Below, piece after piece: positions 24,021 to 35,639 of a stretch of DNA of 55,369 bases. The notes below the pieces were generated by a model. The model was given only the letters and a program-made list of their open reading frames with translations. It did no database searches and had not been told where the DNA came from. Source of the DNA: Helochares maculicollis (taxonomy: Eukaryota > Arthropoda > Insecta > Coleoptera > Hydrophilidae); NCBI GenBank assembly GCA_033557835.1, contig JAWQRO010000117.1:1-55369 (forward strand), given 5' to 3'. Position 1 is the first letter of the stretch. Each line of letters opens with the position of its first letter. The position numbers and the translations under genes were made by a program.

Positions 24021-26030
24021 AACCTTATCGTTGCTATTCCTATAAAGTCATAAAACTAGAGCAAATTAACCGGCCTATATCCATTCGCCTATAAAGTCGC
24101 AACCCTAAAACCTCTCTAACAGTGCATGCGTGCTACATAAGCCAGGCGAATGCGGAAGACACCCATATTTATGGGTAACACCCCCGGGCTACCATAATTC
24201 CTCCCAAGACAAGCAAGCTACAAGGGAATTTCTGTTTTAGCGTGTAGGGATTTTTCCGTTCTCGGTGTACGTATGTAAATTCCTACACGGTATGCCATGA
24301 ATGGATTAGGTCTTTCGAAAGAGAGCACAGCTCACCATTTCACCAAATAAAAAAAAACAGCAGAACTCTAAAGCGTTTTTGTTTTGTGTGTGTGTGTGTG
24401 TGGAAACCCCCATAAAATAGGTGGGACTTGACTTCTACAGCATGATTTATATGCATCCTGCGTTTTTTTCTCTCGCATTTCTTTTCCATTAAAAATCAAA
24501 CGATTATTGGAAATTGCGCTGGACTCATTTAAATTCGAACCATCTGAACTTGCAGGAACAATCCACTGCAAAAATATCGTTAAATAAAGCTGATTGTAAG
24601 AAGTAAGAAGGGTAATTTACCTCCCGACAATTTTTTTACAGTGCTTTGGCTACGCGATGGACCGTCTGCCTAAATTTTAAGCCGGTGCCTCGGGCTAGCA
24701 AGCAAAAGGACACAGTATAACCACTCTGATCCCGCCCATTCTTCTTCATTCTCTTCGGCATTCTTTTCGCTCGGCAACGTCATTGTATTTGTGCCACCGT
24801 TGAAATAGACCCCGGCGCGGTTTTTTTGCAAAATGTTCGGGCCATTTGTTACTTATCCCGATTGGATATCTCTATATATTTTTCGTGGGGATAATGTATT
24901 TCAGAAACGTCCATTTATGATGAATAGTCCGGTGGCGGACTGGCTCTAAAATTTCCTCACTTTTGCGCTGCGCCTTCGTCCTCGCCCCCTTGCGGCTCCC
25001 GTCCGAGGCCCCTCCGGATATTTTATTTACATTCGCACACACGCGAAAACATCTTGCAAAAAGTTTGATTTATTCGACCCGCCCGGGTCACAATTAATAG
25101 TTCTATTCCAAAAATTGAAATTCCCAGCGCTGGCTTTCGGGGAAATCGGAGGGTGCGTCGGCTTACTATGTGGGTCGTGTTGTTCAGATCTGATGCGAGT
25201 TTAAACACATACTCACTGATTTGTGTTTGCGAAAACCGTTTGATAATATATTCGCGGAAAACTTCTGAGATTCATTCATTTTTCTGTCGAGGGACGGCAA
25301 TTTTCCAGCTTTTGCATCGCCAGGTTCATGTTTCAAGCTTTTTGTTCTTCTTATTGGGAACAGACACATTAAGATACTGCTTCCATGTTTTTCACTTGAA
25401 TCTGTTCAATTTTATGCTTGAGACTACTTATGCTATTTTCTGCAGAGCCAGCATAGAATGTCATCAAACAAGAATTCGATTGCATTTTAATCAACATTCT
25501 GAAAATTATAATAAAAATTAACATTTGATTTTATCAATAAACGCTAAATCATTTGCAAATTGACTTGAAAATGTATGGTTTTGAATAGAGTTCTGGTGGA
25601 ACAATTGGAATTCTTTATCTATACAACTTGAACCACTCCTCAAATTAAGGAGTACAGTAACTTTATAACCATAAACACTATAAATTGTTAAAATGAGAAC
25701 TATACAATAAGAAGAAAATATAAATCCATAACAGAATTAAAATAATCTGAAACAACAAAATGTCTAAAATCCAAAGAAAAATGAAACGTTAACTACTGGT
25801 ACTAATAATCAGATTGAAAAATATTAACTCTTAAAGTCCAAAGAGCAAATTCAAATATTAAATCTAAATAACAATTCTTCTGACATAATTTGGGGAGAAG
25901 AACGTTTAATCATATTACACTTTCCATCAAAACCATTGACTAGACTACAGACTAGACATTATCGATATCCTTTTGTTCATTATGACGAATCATCAAATTA
26001 CTGGATTTAGATAACACTAAAGGCTGAAAA
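24021..26030. other. Non-coding stretch with a GC-rich patch
   Basis: Around 24640-25150 the sequence is markedly richer in GC and CpG than average (for example GACCCGCCCGGGTC near 25076). Frames at 25023-25521 on both strands match nothing known. This could be a constrained non-coding block or an undetected exon; I cannot tell. Confidence 0.4.
24385..24402. repeat. (TG)n microsatellite
   Basis: An uninterrupted run of about nine TG dinucleotides. Confidence 0.9.
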
Positions 26031-26084
26031 GTTCGAAGGACAAATTTTTTTTGATAAATTCATCTTTATTTACCAGCATAACCT

Positions 26085-26465
26085 CATTTAAGAGAGGTTC
26101 AGATATTCCGACCTTCCAATTTTCTTGTAGAACGATTCATCTCTTAAACCAAAATAGGCTTCGGTTTCGTCATTAAATCTAGCAAAGACGACGGGTAATG
26201 GAGCATTTCGCAGTAAATTTCTAAGCAAATGTGAGTCAGATAATTCCTGCATCCTCACTTGATGATTTGAAAAAACGAATTTTTGGATATTGTTCCGGTA
26301 TCATAACCTCTTTTAGGCGAGCAGAGTGTTCGGTTTCATCGAGGTTTTGTACAACCGCATTTAAAGTAAGCAAACCACTTCTCTTCCATTTGTCTTAAGA
26401 ACTCAGACTCCGGTAAATGCATATTCAGGCACGATTTGGCTTGAATTTTCCAATTTTTTTTCCAT
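26085..26465 (-). pseudogene. Mariner-like transposase relic, internally deleted
   Basis: Read from an ATG at 26465 on the minus strand, after one shift, the frame gives AKSCLNMHLPESEFLRQMEE then KWFAYFKCG, matching the N-terminal DNA-binding region of an irritans-like mariner family. A further frameshift is needed for DETEHSARLKEV, which corresponds to the conserved GRPKEV region. The sequence then passes to NDETEAYFGLRDESFYKK, the usual C-terminal stretch near 26110-26180. The whole catalytic core, including the HDN and PYSPD motifs, is absent, so this is an internally deleted relic. Terminal repeats could not be identified. Confidence 0.6.
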
Positions 26466-26469
26466 GAAA

Positions 26470-28198
26470 AATAATGCTAAATCAGCAAACAACAAAACTG
26501 CTTTGGATTCATTGGGGTACCGTCGTCATATTTCATTTGTTATCGGTTGATGTGATTTAACTAGACATAGTTATTTTATATAATCAGTGTCTATTTGAAT
26601 TGTCTTTAACATAGTTGTTTGCTTTTTCTCTAGTTTAGCAAAACCTGGGAATTTTGAAATGTACATTTTAAAAGTACCAGCAAAAATAAATGTTTCTTCG
26701 CTTAATCTGCTACACTATTTCAAATCTCATGGTTTTGCTGCATAAACCATTTTTTTATTACATTACGAAATGGATCAGATTGATAGTAGTAATTATGTTC
26801 ATTTTCGTGTATAATTGAATGTGGATTTTAAATGACAATATAGGATCTAACATTACAAACAACAAAGTGCATAAACACAAAAGTAACTAAACCACTGGCA
26901 AATCAATATATTGGTCAAAGCTACCAAACAACAATATTGAAATGGCACTCGAAAGCGGTCTTCTATTTGAGGTTAAGTGTGCCCAGTTTTAATTCAACTA
27001 GCACTGCCAAAAAAATTTACCTCTATTAGAGACAAGCATATTTGAAAATCGCTGATGAGTATATTATCATGTATATATGGTTTTAAAATTCATAGCGATA
27101 TCATTTTAGAAAGCTTTATATATTTAATGGAGACAGAGCTTTTTTAAGATATCGATATCTTAAAATAAAATTATGGTGCATGAGAAAATTTGCTGTTATA
27201 CTCTTCTTCCAAACTGAAGTAATACATTAAATAATAATACCATAAAAGTTGCTCATTGTCTATTGCGTTTAATACTTCTTCTAATGCATAAACATTTTAG
27301 TTTCGCATGAACGATTTTTGTTTTCTCTAATTTTGTGATTCATTATGTACATAAAACGAAATGTGTGATAATAGTCAAGGTTTAATAGGACAAGTATTGT
27401 TACAACATAGTTGGTTTTGGGCTTCAGAATTATTGATATATTTACCAATTAATGATAGTGAACTGATGAGGAGCTTCATGATTATAAGCAATTGTTCAAT
27501 AATGTATAATAATGTTTGAATATTAAATACCTTCTTTAGTTTCATAAATTCAACTGGCGATATTATGATTGAGATAGTAACAGATTGAGCCAGGAAAGCA
27601 AGTGTCCTTTATACATTTCAGCAAAGCTACAATACGTAATAAAATTCAAACATATTCAATTTGTTGAGAAATTATTTAACAGAAAATATCTACGTGCATA
27701 TTAAGAATGACAGTCTGTTTTTCTAACTCATTCCTAATTGTGGCATTTAAAAGAACTGAAAAAAATTAAGTTTTTAAGCTTACTCCAGAATGAATACTAC
27801 TACGGTATATTAGTGAATGTGAAGATACTAATAAAATTAATTTAAAAGGAACTAAAATCACACAAGTAAAGCGGTGGCCCTAAAAGAAGTATTGTTTTAA
27901 ACTAAACATTACACAATATATAACTAACTTTTACAATGATCTCAAAAAACAAATTTTCTCCTTATTGTTTTCATTGCATGATATCCTTAGGTTTGGTGCT
28001 CTAAACGTGGAGTTTACAATTGAAATAAATACAGCACATAGACTTTCATGTTCATTTGATCAAAGAACGATATTATTACCGTAACAACAACTAAATCAAA
28101 ACTTATAAAGTACCACGGTTAAGTTTTGCCGTAAAAATTACTATTGTGGTAAGTACAGGCCATGAAAGTTTTACTTAATCTATCGCGTTAAAATTAAG
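26470..28198. other. AT-rich DNA, no recognised gene
   Basis: No coding similarity or obvious repeat structure. Its left margin may include the undetermined end of the mariner-like relic. Confidence 0.45.
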
Positions 28199-29015
28199 TT
28201 ATGTCGTTGTTTTCTTCCTTTTGTTTGGTTCAATTGGAATTTCTCGGTAAATTGACCAAGAGAAATTGGTAAACATTGCTTTTGACCATTTCCCATTGTA
28301 GCGTCTTTCAATATATCCTGGTGAAACTTTTCACCATACTCATCTGATACGTCATCAAGATTTTCAGGAAATCTAAAGTCGAATCTAAAAAATGAATTTC
28401 GAGTGACATATTACATCTTTGAGCTTCATAAGCTAAAAGCAGTTCTTGAATGATTTTTTAGACCAATAAAAATTCCTCCTTTTAAGTTCGTGTTACTGAT
28501 TTGGGAAAATTTAGTTTCAGGATACTGAAAGCCTTTACACTTTTTCTTCAAAGCTTTTACGAATTTTTTCCTAACTTCCAGCTATATATGAAGTGGTGCC
28601 ATGAAAATTTTGTTTAATAACACTAAAGGTTTTTGATATATATTTTTAACTTCAGGTGTCCCATGTGAATGGGACAGCAAAACTTAGTGTATCCTCCCTG
28701 CAATCCAGTATGTGTAGTTACGACCTCTACAACCTTCAGATCAGCCCACATACCCCATAGGCATTGAGAATACACTATTTTCTCAGGTACTACCTTCATA
28801 TCTATATAATTTTAATACTTGCTTGTTGCAAGCGCGAGAGACACGGAAGGGTATTTTTTACTATTGTGGAATAAGACGCTTTTCAAACTAATCTTAGCAG
28901 CATCAATAAAGAGTGTACATTCTTCAGATACTTCTGCAAGATTGAATCCTTGAAGAAACAGTGTAACATCATAACAATACAATAAATCATCCTCTTTGGC
29001 AAAGTAAGCTATATA
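28199..29015 (-). pseudogene. Unnamed transposon-associated gene, C-terminal part
   Basis: Conceptual minus-strand reading across several frameshifts gives KEDDLLYCYDV, LFIDAAKISLKSVLFHNSKK, WADLKVV, LQGGYTKFCC, KIFMAPLHI, FVKALKKKCKGF, NLKGGIFIGL, ELLLAYEAQRCNMSLEIHF, FPENLDDVSDEYGEKFHQDI and ERRYNGKWSKAMF, ending with NKRKKTTT and a stop at 28199-28201. I recognise this order of motifs from a very abundant family of uncharacterised arthropod proteins. I know of no established function or transposon superfamily for it. At least one frame is open for 94 codons (28812-29096), partly inside the mariner. The N-terminal part continues at 30306-30933 beyond the mariner insertion. Confidence 0.75.
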
Positions 29016-29017
29016 TA

Positions 29018-30303
29018 TTGGGTTAGCAACTAAGTAATTGTGGATTTCATTCATAGATGGTTTCAGTTGAATATTAGGTTTGCAGACGTAGTACAAATGT
29101 GAAACACATTTTGTTATTTGATAGTTAGCAATTTAGCTGTAAATTAGTAAAATAACGTTTTTTGATCGGTTGCGTGGTTTTCGTTTGGCTTTCGTTGAAA
29201 AATGGAAAATCAAAAGGAACATTTTCGTCATATTTTGCTTTTTTACTTCCGCAAAGGGAAACACGCATCTCAAGCTCATATAAAGTTGTGCTGTTAATGG
29301 TGACGAAGCCTTAAAAGAACGGCAGTGCCAATATTGGTTTGCCAAATTTCGTTCTGGTAATTTTTCACTCAAAGATGAAAAATGCTCTGGTCGTCCAGTT
29401 AAAGTTGATGATGTCCTACTCAAAGCAATAATCGATACGGATCATCACAGCAGAACACGTGAGATTGCAAAGAAGCTTCATGTAACACATGCATGCATTG
29501 AAAATCACTTAAAACAACTTGGCTATGATCAAAAACTCGATAGATGGGTTCCTCACGAGCTTAAAGAAACGCATTTAACGCAACGCATTAATAGCTGCGA
29601 TTTGCTAAAGAAACGTAATGAAAATGATCCATTTCCGAAAAAACTGATAACTGGCGATAAAAAATGGGTTATTTACAACAATATCAAGAGGAAAAGATCG
29701 TGGAGCAGGCCAGGTGAACCAACTCAAACAACATCAAAAGCTGATATTTATCAAAAGAAGGTTTTGTTATACGTTTGGTGGGATTACAAAGTAATTGTCT
29801 ATTTTGAACTCTTACCACCCAACCTAACGATCAATTCTGATGTCTACATTGAACAACTAACGATGTTTAATAATGCAGTTGAAGAAAAGCTGCCCGAATT
29901 GACAAATCGAAAAAGTGTTGTATTTCATCATGACAATGCAAGGCCACACACATCTTTGGTCACTCGGCAAAAATTATTGGAGCTTGGTTGGAATGTTTTG
30001 CCACATCCACCATATAGTCCTGACCTTGCTTCATCTGATTACTTTTTGTTTCGATCTTTACAATACTCCTTAAATGATAAAAATTCAATAATGATGATGG
30101 TGTCAAATCATACCTGATTCAGTTTTTTGCTAAGAAAAACCAAAAGTTTTATGAACGTGGGATTATGATGCTGCCTGAAAGATGGCAAAAGGTCATTGAT
30201 CAAAATGGGTAATACATTACAGAATAAAGTTATTTAGTTCCATGAAAAAATTGTCTTTGATTTTCTAAAAAAAAAATCCGCAATTACTTAGTTGCCGAAC
30301 CAA
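29018..30303 (+). mobile_element. Mellifera-type mariner, copy 2, nested insertion
   Basis: The element is 1286 bp. Ends begin TTGGGTTAGCAACTAAGTAA at 29018 and, in reverse from 30303, TTGGTTCGGCAACTAAGTAA. TA duplications are at 29016-29017 and 30304-30305. The insertion falls inside the minus-strand gene of the unnamed family: motifs before (SYFCTRQ) and after (YIAYFAKEDDL) the element are neighbours in that family, so the insertion is later than that gene. It is closely related to copy 1 at 4316-5583 over its whole length, and the two carry different inactivating lesions. Confidence 0.93.
29202..30227 (+). pseudogene. Mariner transposase, mellifera type, copy 2 (dead)
   Basis: ATG at 29202 to TAA at 30225-30227, 1026 nt. 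Relative to the inferred 1029-nt frame it has a 2-base deletion near 29285 (LCAVYG region) and a 1-base deletion in an A run near 30082. There is one further stop near 30209, where CAA became TAA before YITE. Between the shifts the frame is open (170 codons from 29602). All three catalytic aspartates are present: GDKKW near 29653 (Glu changed to Lys after the Asp), HHDNARPH near 29930 and PHPPYSPDLASSDY near 30002-30043. The lesions differ from those of copy 1, so the copies decayed independently. Confidence 0.93.
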
Positions 30304-30305
30304 TA

Positions 30306-30933
30306 GTTATTGCCTTGTGCAAAAATATGAGATCGTCGTATTCTTATATAACAAATTCAACTGTTTTAATCTTGGCCCAAGTAATTTTTGCAAACCTGAA
30401 TCTTGAACAAGGTCATTTAAATCGGAATGCTTTAGAAAGCAAAGTTCTTTTGATGACTTGAAGATCCAAATGAAGTGTACGAACTTAAGAATGTACATCC
30501 CGAGAAAAACTCGATTCAATCTGTAGAACAGAAATATTTTCATCATCCACTTCCTTGCTATTTTTTATAAGTACTGGAAGTGACTCGTCGGTTTTGAGCG
30601 ATGGTCGGATATGTAATTTCATCTTAATTTTTTTCTGGAGATCTTGTGTTAATATGATGCAATCATTTTCATGATTCTGAGGTTCAGTCCAAATCGTTGC
30701 CCTTGCAACCGGCAGTAGTTTGTCACTTCCTCTAAGCCAATTTCTTTTCGTTCTTGAGCAACTGGTATAATATAATTTTGGTAGCCAATTTTTATCCTTT
30801 TTATCGATCGGAAATCCCCAATAAAGCTGATAGTAGGCTTCTTCGACCAGGTCTGTTAATATTATTTTATTATATTTTGTTGTGGTTTTAGCGCAGATTC
30901 ACCATAAATGTTAAAATAAACAGTTCGTGGCAT
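30306..30933 (-). pseudogene. Unnamed transposon-associated gene, N-terminal part
   Basis: This begins at a possible ATG (30933-30931, MPRTVYFNIYG). In shifting frames it gives TDLVEEAYYQLYWGFPIDKK, DKNWLPKLYYTSCS, RATIWTEPQNHENDC and SDLNDLVQDSGLQKLLGPRL, followed by NLLYKNTTISYFCTRQ at the mariner junction. In the intact family the corresponding N-terminal region is a Cys/Trp/His-rich segment (usually FGCKVGDQDKSWAPH, and WREPKDH with Cys) that looks like a zinc-binding domain. Several of those cysteines are missing here. The last 79 codons (30546-30307) are open. Continuity with 28199-29015 across the mariner is the main argument for the assignment. Confidence 0.7.
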
Positions 30934-33929
30934 TTTATAATCTAAAATAAAATAAAATTTATTTGAAACAATTTTGATTTTAATATACATTTATTGGCGG
31001 CTCGGCCTTTAGGTTAATACATACAGTACGCATAAAATACTTTAATTAATTATAAATATGAGCTTTGTGCAAAACTGTCCAATATATTCGAAACAAAACT
31101 CAAACAATTACAAGAGAAGTTTTTAACTAACTGCTATCAAGTAACAGCAAAAACTACGCGTGCGCATATCTATTGTTGTAAAATCATTCACGACTTTATC
31201 TATATTTTACTATTTGCTAAAACCTATTTGTATATGCACATACACCATTTATAGTGTTGATGCAATAAACAAAATCAACTAACCATAAATTTTAAATATT
31301 TAAAACAAGTAAATAAAACTATATAAGTTTATGCAATTTGGACCAGTTAATAAATCAATTAGTTCAGCAATTTTATTGTCTTTATTGTGAGCGAACCACT
31401 TAAATTTGGCGGCTGCAATTCAAAGTGTGATCATATCTTAGCTGATATAACATTGTTTTAGGAAATAAAGTAAATTCTAAAATGTATGCGAGCGAAGTTG
31501 AGGGTAATTGCTAGTTAGTTATAAATGGCAATCAATCGCCGAGGATAAACCTAAACATATTAATATCGAAAAGAAAATGATTACCAAACGAGCCGATCGC
31601 AAATCAACCTTCATCGAATCGGAGTTTTGTAACTAAGCGGCATTTGATTCGTATTTAAATGGCAATTTTTGATCTATTAAATCAATTGACGGAAGCCGTT
31701 GCCAATGAAATTGACATATTAATTACGAGCAATAAGCGTACATGACGAATGACCACATTAAGATATAGCACTTAACTGCTGAGTTAATTGAATAATTGCT
31801 GGAAACATGCAACTGTATTTTATGATGGTAATGCCGAGTTATATAATAAGCGCGTGTGTGTTTCTGTGGATGTGTGTAAGAATAAGGAATAGTAACCCTT
31901 GCTTATGCGTGACTTCAGACTATGAATTGATGTAAAATTAAACAATAAAAAACGTAGACGCGCACATGTATTATTTACATCGATGCTTTTGTACATAAAT
32001 TGCAGTGTTAAATGCTGATAATTGTAATAATTACGCTGTAGACTTCGTGTTACAATTATATGAATACCCTGATAAATAACATGAATGCTAAACTAAAATG
32101 TCCGTATGCTCTATTCGGTGTTTAATTGACATGAATACTTTAAAATTTAATTTCAACTAGCGTTCCAATGTTAATTTTAGCTCTAAAAAACACCAATAAA
32201 TTAAATTAGTTATCGCTGTGTGATCAACCCATGAATTTATTCTTCTGGCCCAACACGATATCGTTTTAATATTCGTAGAAGCAGGGATTGGCCGACTTTT
32301 GAGTACAAAGAAGTCATAATAAGTAGCTTCCGTTAGCATGAGCAGCCCCAAATCGAAGTTAAGGAAAAAGGTAAAAATATAAAAATTCCGAAACTTAGTT
32401 TCTGCTGACACATAAAACAAGGCAATCGTAATCAAGTAGTGCATAAGATCAGACAGTAACTGCTGTGACAGGCTGCCAGGTTACTACAAGGGCATTATAT
32501 ATAAAGTTTTTCAGAGTTCGAACTTTTAAAGTTTTCTACGTTAAATTCTACTTTAGAAGGCAATCGCCTAGCTGGAGCTAGTCGAAGCAAGGCTATCTAG
32601 CCCGGACAAAACCTCTTCCTGTCCTCTTATACTTTAGTACTTAAATTTTATTTAGTTTCCCAACTTTCAACTGAAACAATTATGAAAAATTTCTACGATG
32701 CGACTGCAACTCCATGGTTTTAAATTTATATCAGCGAACCTTCAATTACGCTGCATCTCCCTTATAAAATCGAAAAAAACAGCCAATCACGTTTTTCCTG
32801 GCAACGGCCCGTTACGATCTAACAATTCCTTGAAACATTAAGGCTTCTATTTGTGTAACGCTCAGTCGCCTGCATACAATTGATTGTATAAATGCCCTTT
32901 CGGTCGGGTTTCTCAGCCGGGATCTCAAGACTAAGGCGGGCGGAGTTGAATGTGTTTTTCCGGTCCAAGAGCCCGGTATATACCTAGAAAGAATGGAGGT
33001 AAATTAAAGCGGGCATTTGAAATATGAAAGGGCGTGAAACTTCTCAAACTTGTTATTTCTACGGACTATTTTTTAAAAGAAATCATAACTTTATTAACTC
33101 CTTAGAAATGTAGAATTTCAATTTCGTCTTTTTATCGAAGAAACTGTACGCATTATTTCTATACTTTTCCAATTTCAACGAACAAAAAAACTTATGAAAA
33201 GCTATTTTATAGCCGGAATCCCGTCAAATCCCCCTTTCCGCCCCCCCAACGTTCAGTGCTCCCAGTCTCTCCAATGCAATCAATGGAAATAGTAGCATAA
33301 AATTCTTTAAATGAGTGTTACCTTTCTATTGTGCTTGTTGAATTCTTATGAATGTAATTTTTCGGTTATGGAGATAAGCAGGCGATCCTTCTGCGGAGTT
33401 GAATTTTCTATTGGAAGAGCCAGGTTTTCAATTTTTAGTTCGAACGACACTCTGGCAATTTTCAAGAAAGAAAACTTACAGAAAGGCATTTTATGCCCAA
33501 TCTTTCGCTTCTCTCTTCAGCAATCAATTTCGTATCAGATATTTTAGCTTCCTTTATTCAGTCGATGCCTTAGTATTTCTGATTTAATATTTTCAGGATC
33601 AATACTACCATAAAAAGGACATTAAGTTTAAGTCCCTAGTTAAGCGTTAATGCTCCTTTTAATACCTAATTTACTTACGTAAATATTTCTACTTTATATT
33701 GCAACAGCGTCTTTAACGGCGGCTGATCATAAAATGCCGATATACAACGCTATTTAGTTTTAAACCAAGACGCTTAACATTTTTGAACTGAACAGCTCTG
33801 CGTCAGGAAGCAATAGTCGGGCAAGTTTTACTATTTCGGCTTTTACGTGACTTTCTTTACATCTATTTAATATTTAAAATAACTTCTATCCATGGCAGTA
33901 ATAATTTGTTTCATTGCAGTGAATCTATA
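30934..33929. other. Non-coding DNA; homeodomain-site-rich patch
   Basis: No coding similarity. The part from about 31390 to 31860 has many TAAT/ATTA cores within less AT-rich sequence and repeats AAATGGCAAT at about 31524 and 31659; it could be a regulatory block, but this is a guess. The patch near 32870-33010 is also GC-rich. Frames at 32157-32444 and 33311-33587 are unrecognised. Confidence 0.35.
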
Positions 33930-33984
33930 ATAATTATTTATTTTATTATTGCTACTGTTTTATTTTCTCCCGTCTGTTCCCGAC

Positions 33985-34330
33985 GATTTATCCGCCGTAA
34001 ATCCTTTTGAGAATTTTATTTTTCCAGATTTGGATTTGTTTCTGTTCTGATTTCCTATTGAACATTGTTTTGCATACATACGTCGCTACTGGTCTAATTA
34101 CTGATTTGTAAACTTTCAGTTCTCGAAACAGTTTTCGACCTCAGCACACTACCCATTGCAAACGCACACCCGTTTGTAGCCGCCAACTTCGCTTGTATTT
34201 CTTCCGTTATGTGCGGTTTCTTCGTAAATATCATTGTTAAGTATGTGATCTTTATATCTTTCTGGAATTTAAGCTCTTCCTTCCGTTGTGCTAATATTTA
34301 GGTAGCGATTCCCACTAAATTCTTTATCTA
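33985..34330 (-). pseudogene. Non-LTR reverse transcriptase, C-terminal part
   Basis: The minus strand gives HITEEIQAKLAATNGCAFAM, then VLRSKTVSRELKVYKSVIRP and IQIWKNKILKRIYGG, with frameshifts. This is the conserved thumb and post-RT region of non-LTR elements (usually ITEEIKRRI, LLKSKLLSRKTKIRLYKTLIRP and RKILRKIYGG). The segment abuts the left end of the mariner at 34344. Downstream sequence (below about 33985) is no longer recognisable. Confidence 0.72.
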
Positions 34331-34343
34331 TCCAGATTATATA

Positions 34344-35629
34344 GAAGGAATACAAATAAGTTTCCACCGTTTTTTATAAAAAAATGAATATTTTTTGCAA
34401 AATAACGGTAGTTAAAGTTAATTCAAAGTATTGTCCATCACTAGCAACCACTTTTTCCCATCTCTCAGGCAGCATTTGGATTCTATATCTGAAGAACTCC
34501 TTATCTTTTGAGGCTATCCACGTATCAACTCAATTTTTGGTATCTTTATATGTTGTGAACCGTTGCTCCGACAGAGCAATTTGCCATTGACCGGAGCAGA
34601 TAATAGTCGGATGGCGCTATGTCTGGTGAATACGGCGGGTGGGGTAATACTTCCCAATCAAGTGTTTTCAAATAGCTTTTCACCGGAACCGCTACATGCG
34701 GACCAGCATTATCATGGAGTAGAATTATTTTGTCGTGTCTAGAATAGAATTGAGGGCGGGTTTCCTTTAGAGCACGGCTCAATCTCATCAATTGTGTTCA
34801 GTAAAGAGAGCCACTGATTGTTTCGTTCGGATTAAGCAACTCCTAATACACCACACCCAGTTGATCCCACCATATACACAGCATGAGTTTTTTCCCGTGA
34901 ATATTCGGTTTTGCTGTGGATGTTGACGCGTGGCCAGGTTTTCCCATGATTTTTTTCTTTTTGGGTTGTCGTAATGTATCCATTTCTCATCCCCGGTGAC
35001 GATTCGATGTAAAAAAAAACTTTTTTTATACCTAGTTAGCAACATTTTACTCATGCATAATCGGCGTTCAATATCTCTTGGCTTCAATTCCTATGGAACC
35101 TAATTTCCATGTGTATGAATCATTCCTAATGATTGTAAACGATGTGAAACTGCTTGCTGAGTGACTTCTAATGTGAGAGCAAGTTCCTTTTGTATTTGAG
35201 ACGAATCTTCCTCCAATAATTCTTCCAATTCTGCATCTTCATAAATTTTAGGCCTTCCACTGTGGTCTTTGTCTTCTACATCAAAATCACCGTTTTTAAA
35301 CTTTTGAAACCACTCATAACACGTTCTATCACTCAAAGCAGCTTTATTATATGCTTCTACGAGCAATCGATGCGCCTTAGCTGCAGATTTTTTTAAATTA
35401 AAGAAATGAATTAAAAGTTTCCGCAAATGACATTTACTTGGTTCAAATTTAGACAATTTCAGCTTAAGAAAATTATATTTTACTAGCACGTAGTCACTAA
35501 TATAGTGAGGTTATGTTATTTTAGAACGAATAGGCTGATTTTTAAGCCAGTAATCATCTGCAAATTGTAACGAAAGCCGCGCCCCGCGACCCCTTCCTTA
35601 AAACGGCGGAAACTTATTTGTACTCCTAA
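34344..35629 (-). mobile_element. Cecropia-like mariner, complete ends, nested
   Basis: It is exactly 1286 bp between TA duplications at 34342-34343 and 35630-35631. The inverted ends share TACAAATAAGTTTCC(A/G)CCGTTTT. It sits between the YADD-equivalent block and the C-terminal block of the reverse transcriptase relic, so it inserted into that retrotransposon. Both ends and all three catalytic aspartates are intact, but the reading frame is broken. Confidence 0.92.
34374..35489 (-). pseudogene. Mariner transposase, cecropia-like (dead)
   Basis: From Met at 35489 the frame is open for 129 codons: CHLRKLLIHFFNLKKSAAKA and CYEWFQKFKNGDFDVEDKDH are the DNA-binding half, ending at THGN. Two stops follow where the family has Trp and Tyr (GNWVPYELK), then 99 open codons with HRIVTGDEKWIHYDNPKRKK (first Asp). 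A frameshift near 34790 leads to LLHDNAGPH (second Asp) and LPHPPYSPDIAPSDYY (third Asp, spacing 34). After VGATVHN another shift or stop leads to WIASKDKEFF and MLPERWEKVVASDGQYFE. It has few lesions for its age, all of them small. Confidence 0.92.
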
Positions 35630-35639
35630 TATTTTGTCT

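Noticed and set aside
25153..25521. 122-codon plus-strand open frame
   Set aside because: It matches no family I know and overlaps similar-sized frames on the other strand. Kept only as part of the GC-rich block.
35540..35565. FADDY-like reading on the minus strand, suggesting a second reverse transcriptase site
   Set aside because: It lies in the untranslated 5' part of the cecropia-like mariner and has no other RT motifs in phase.
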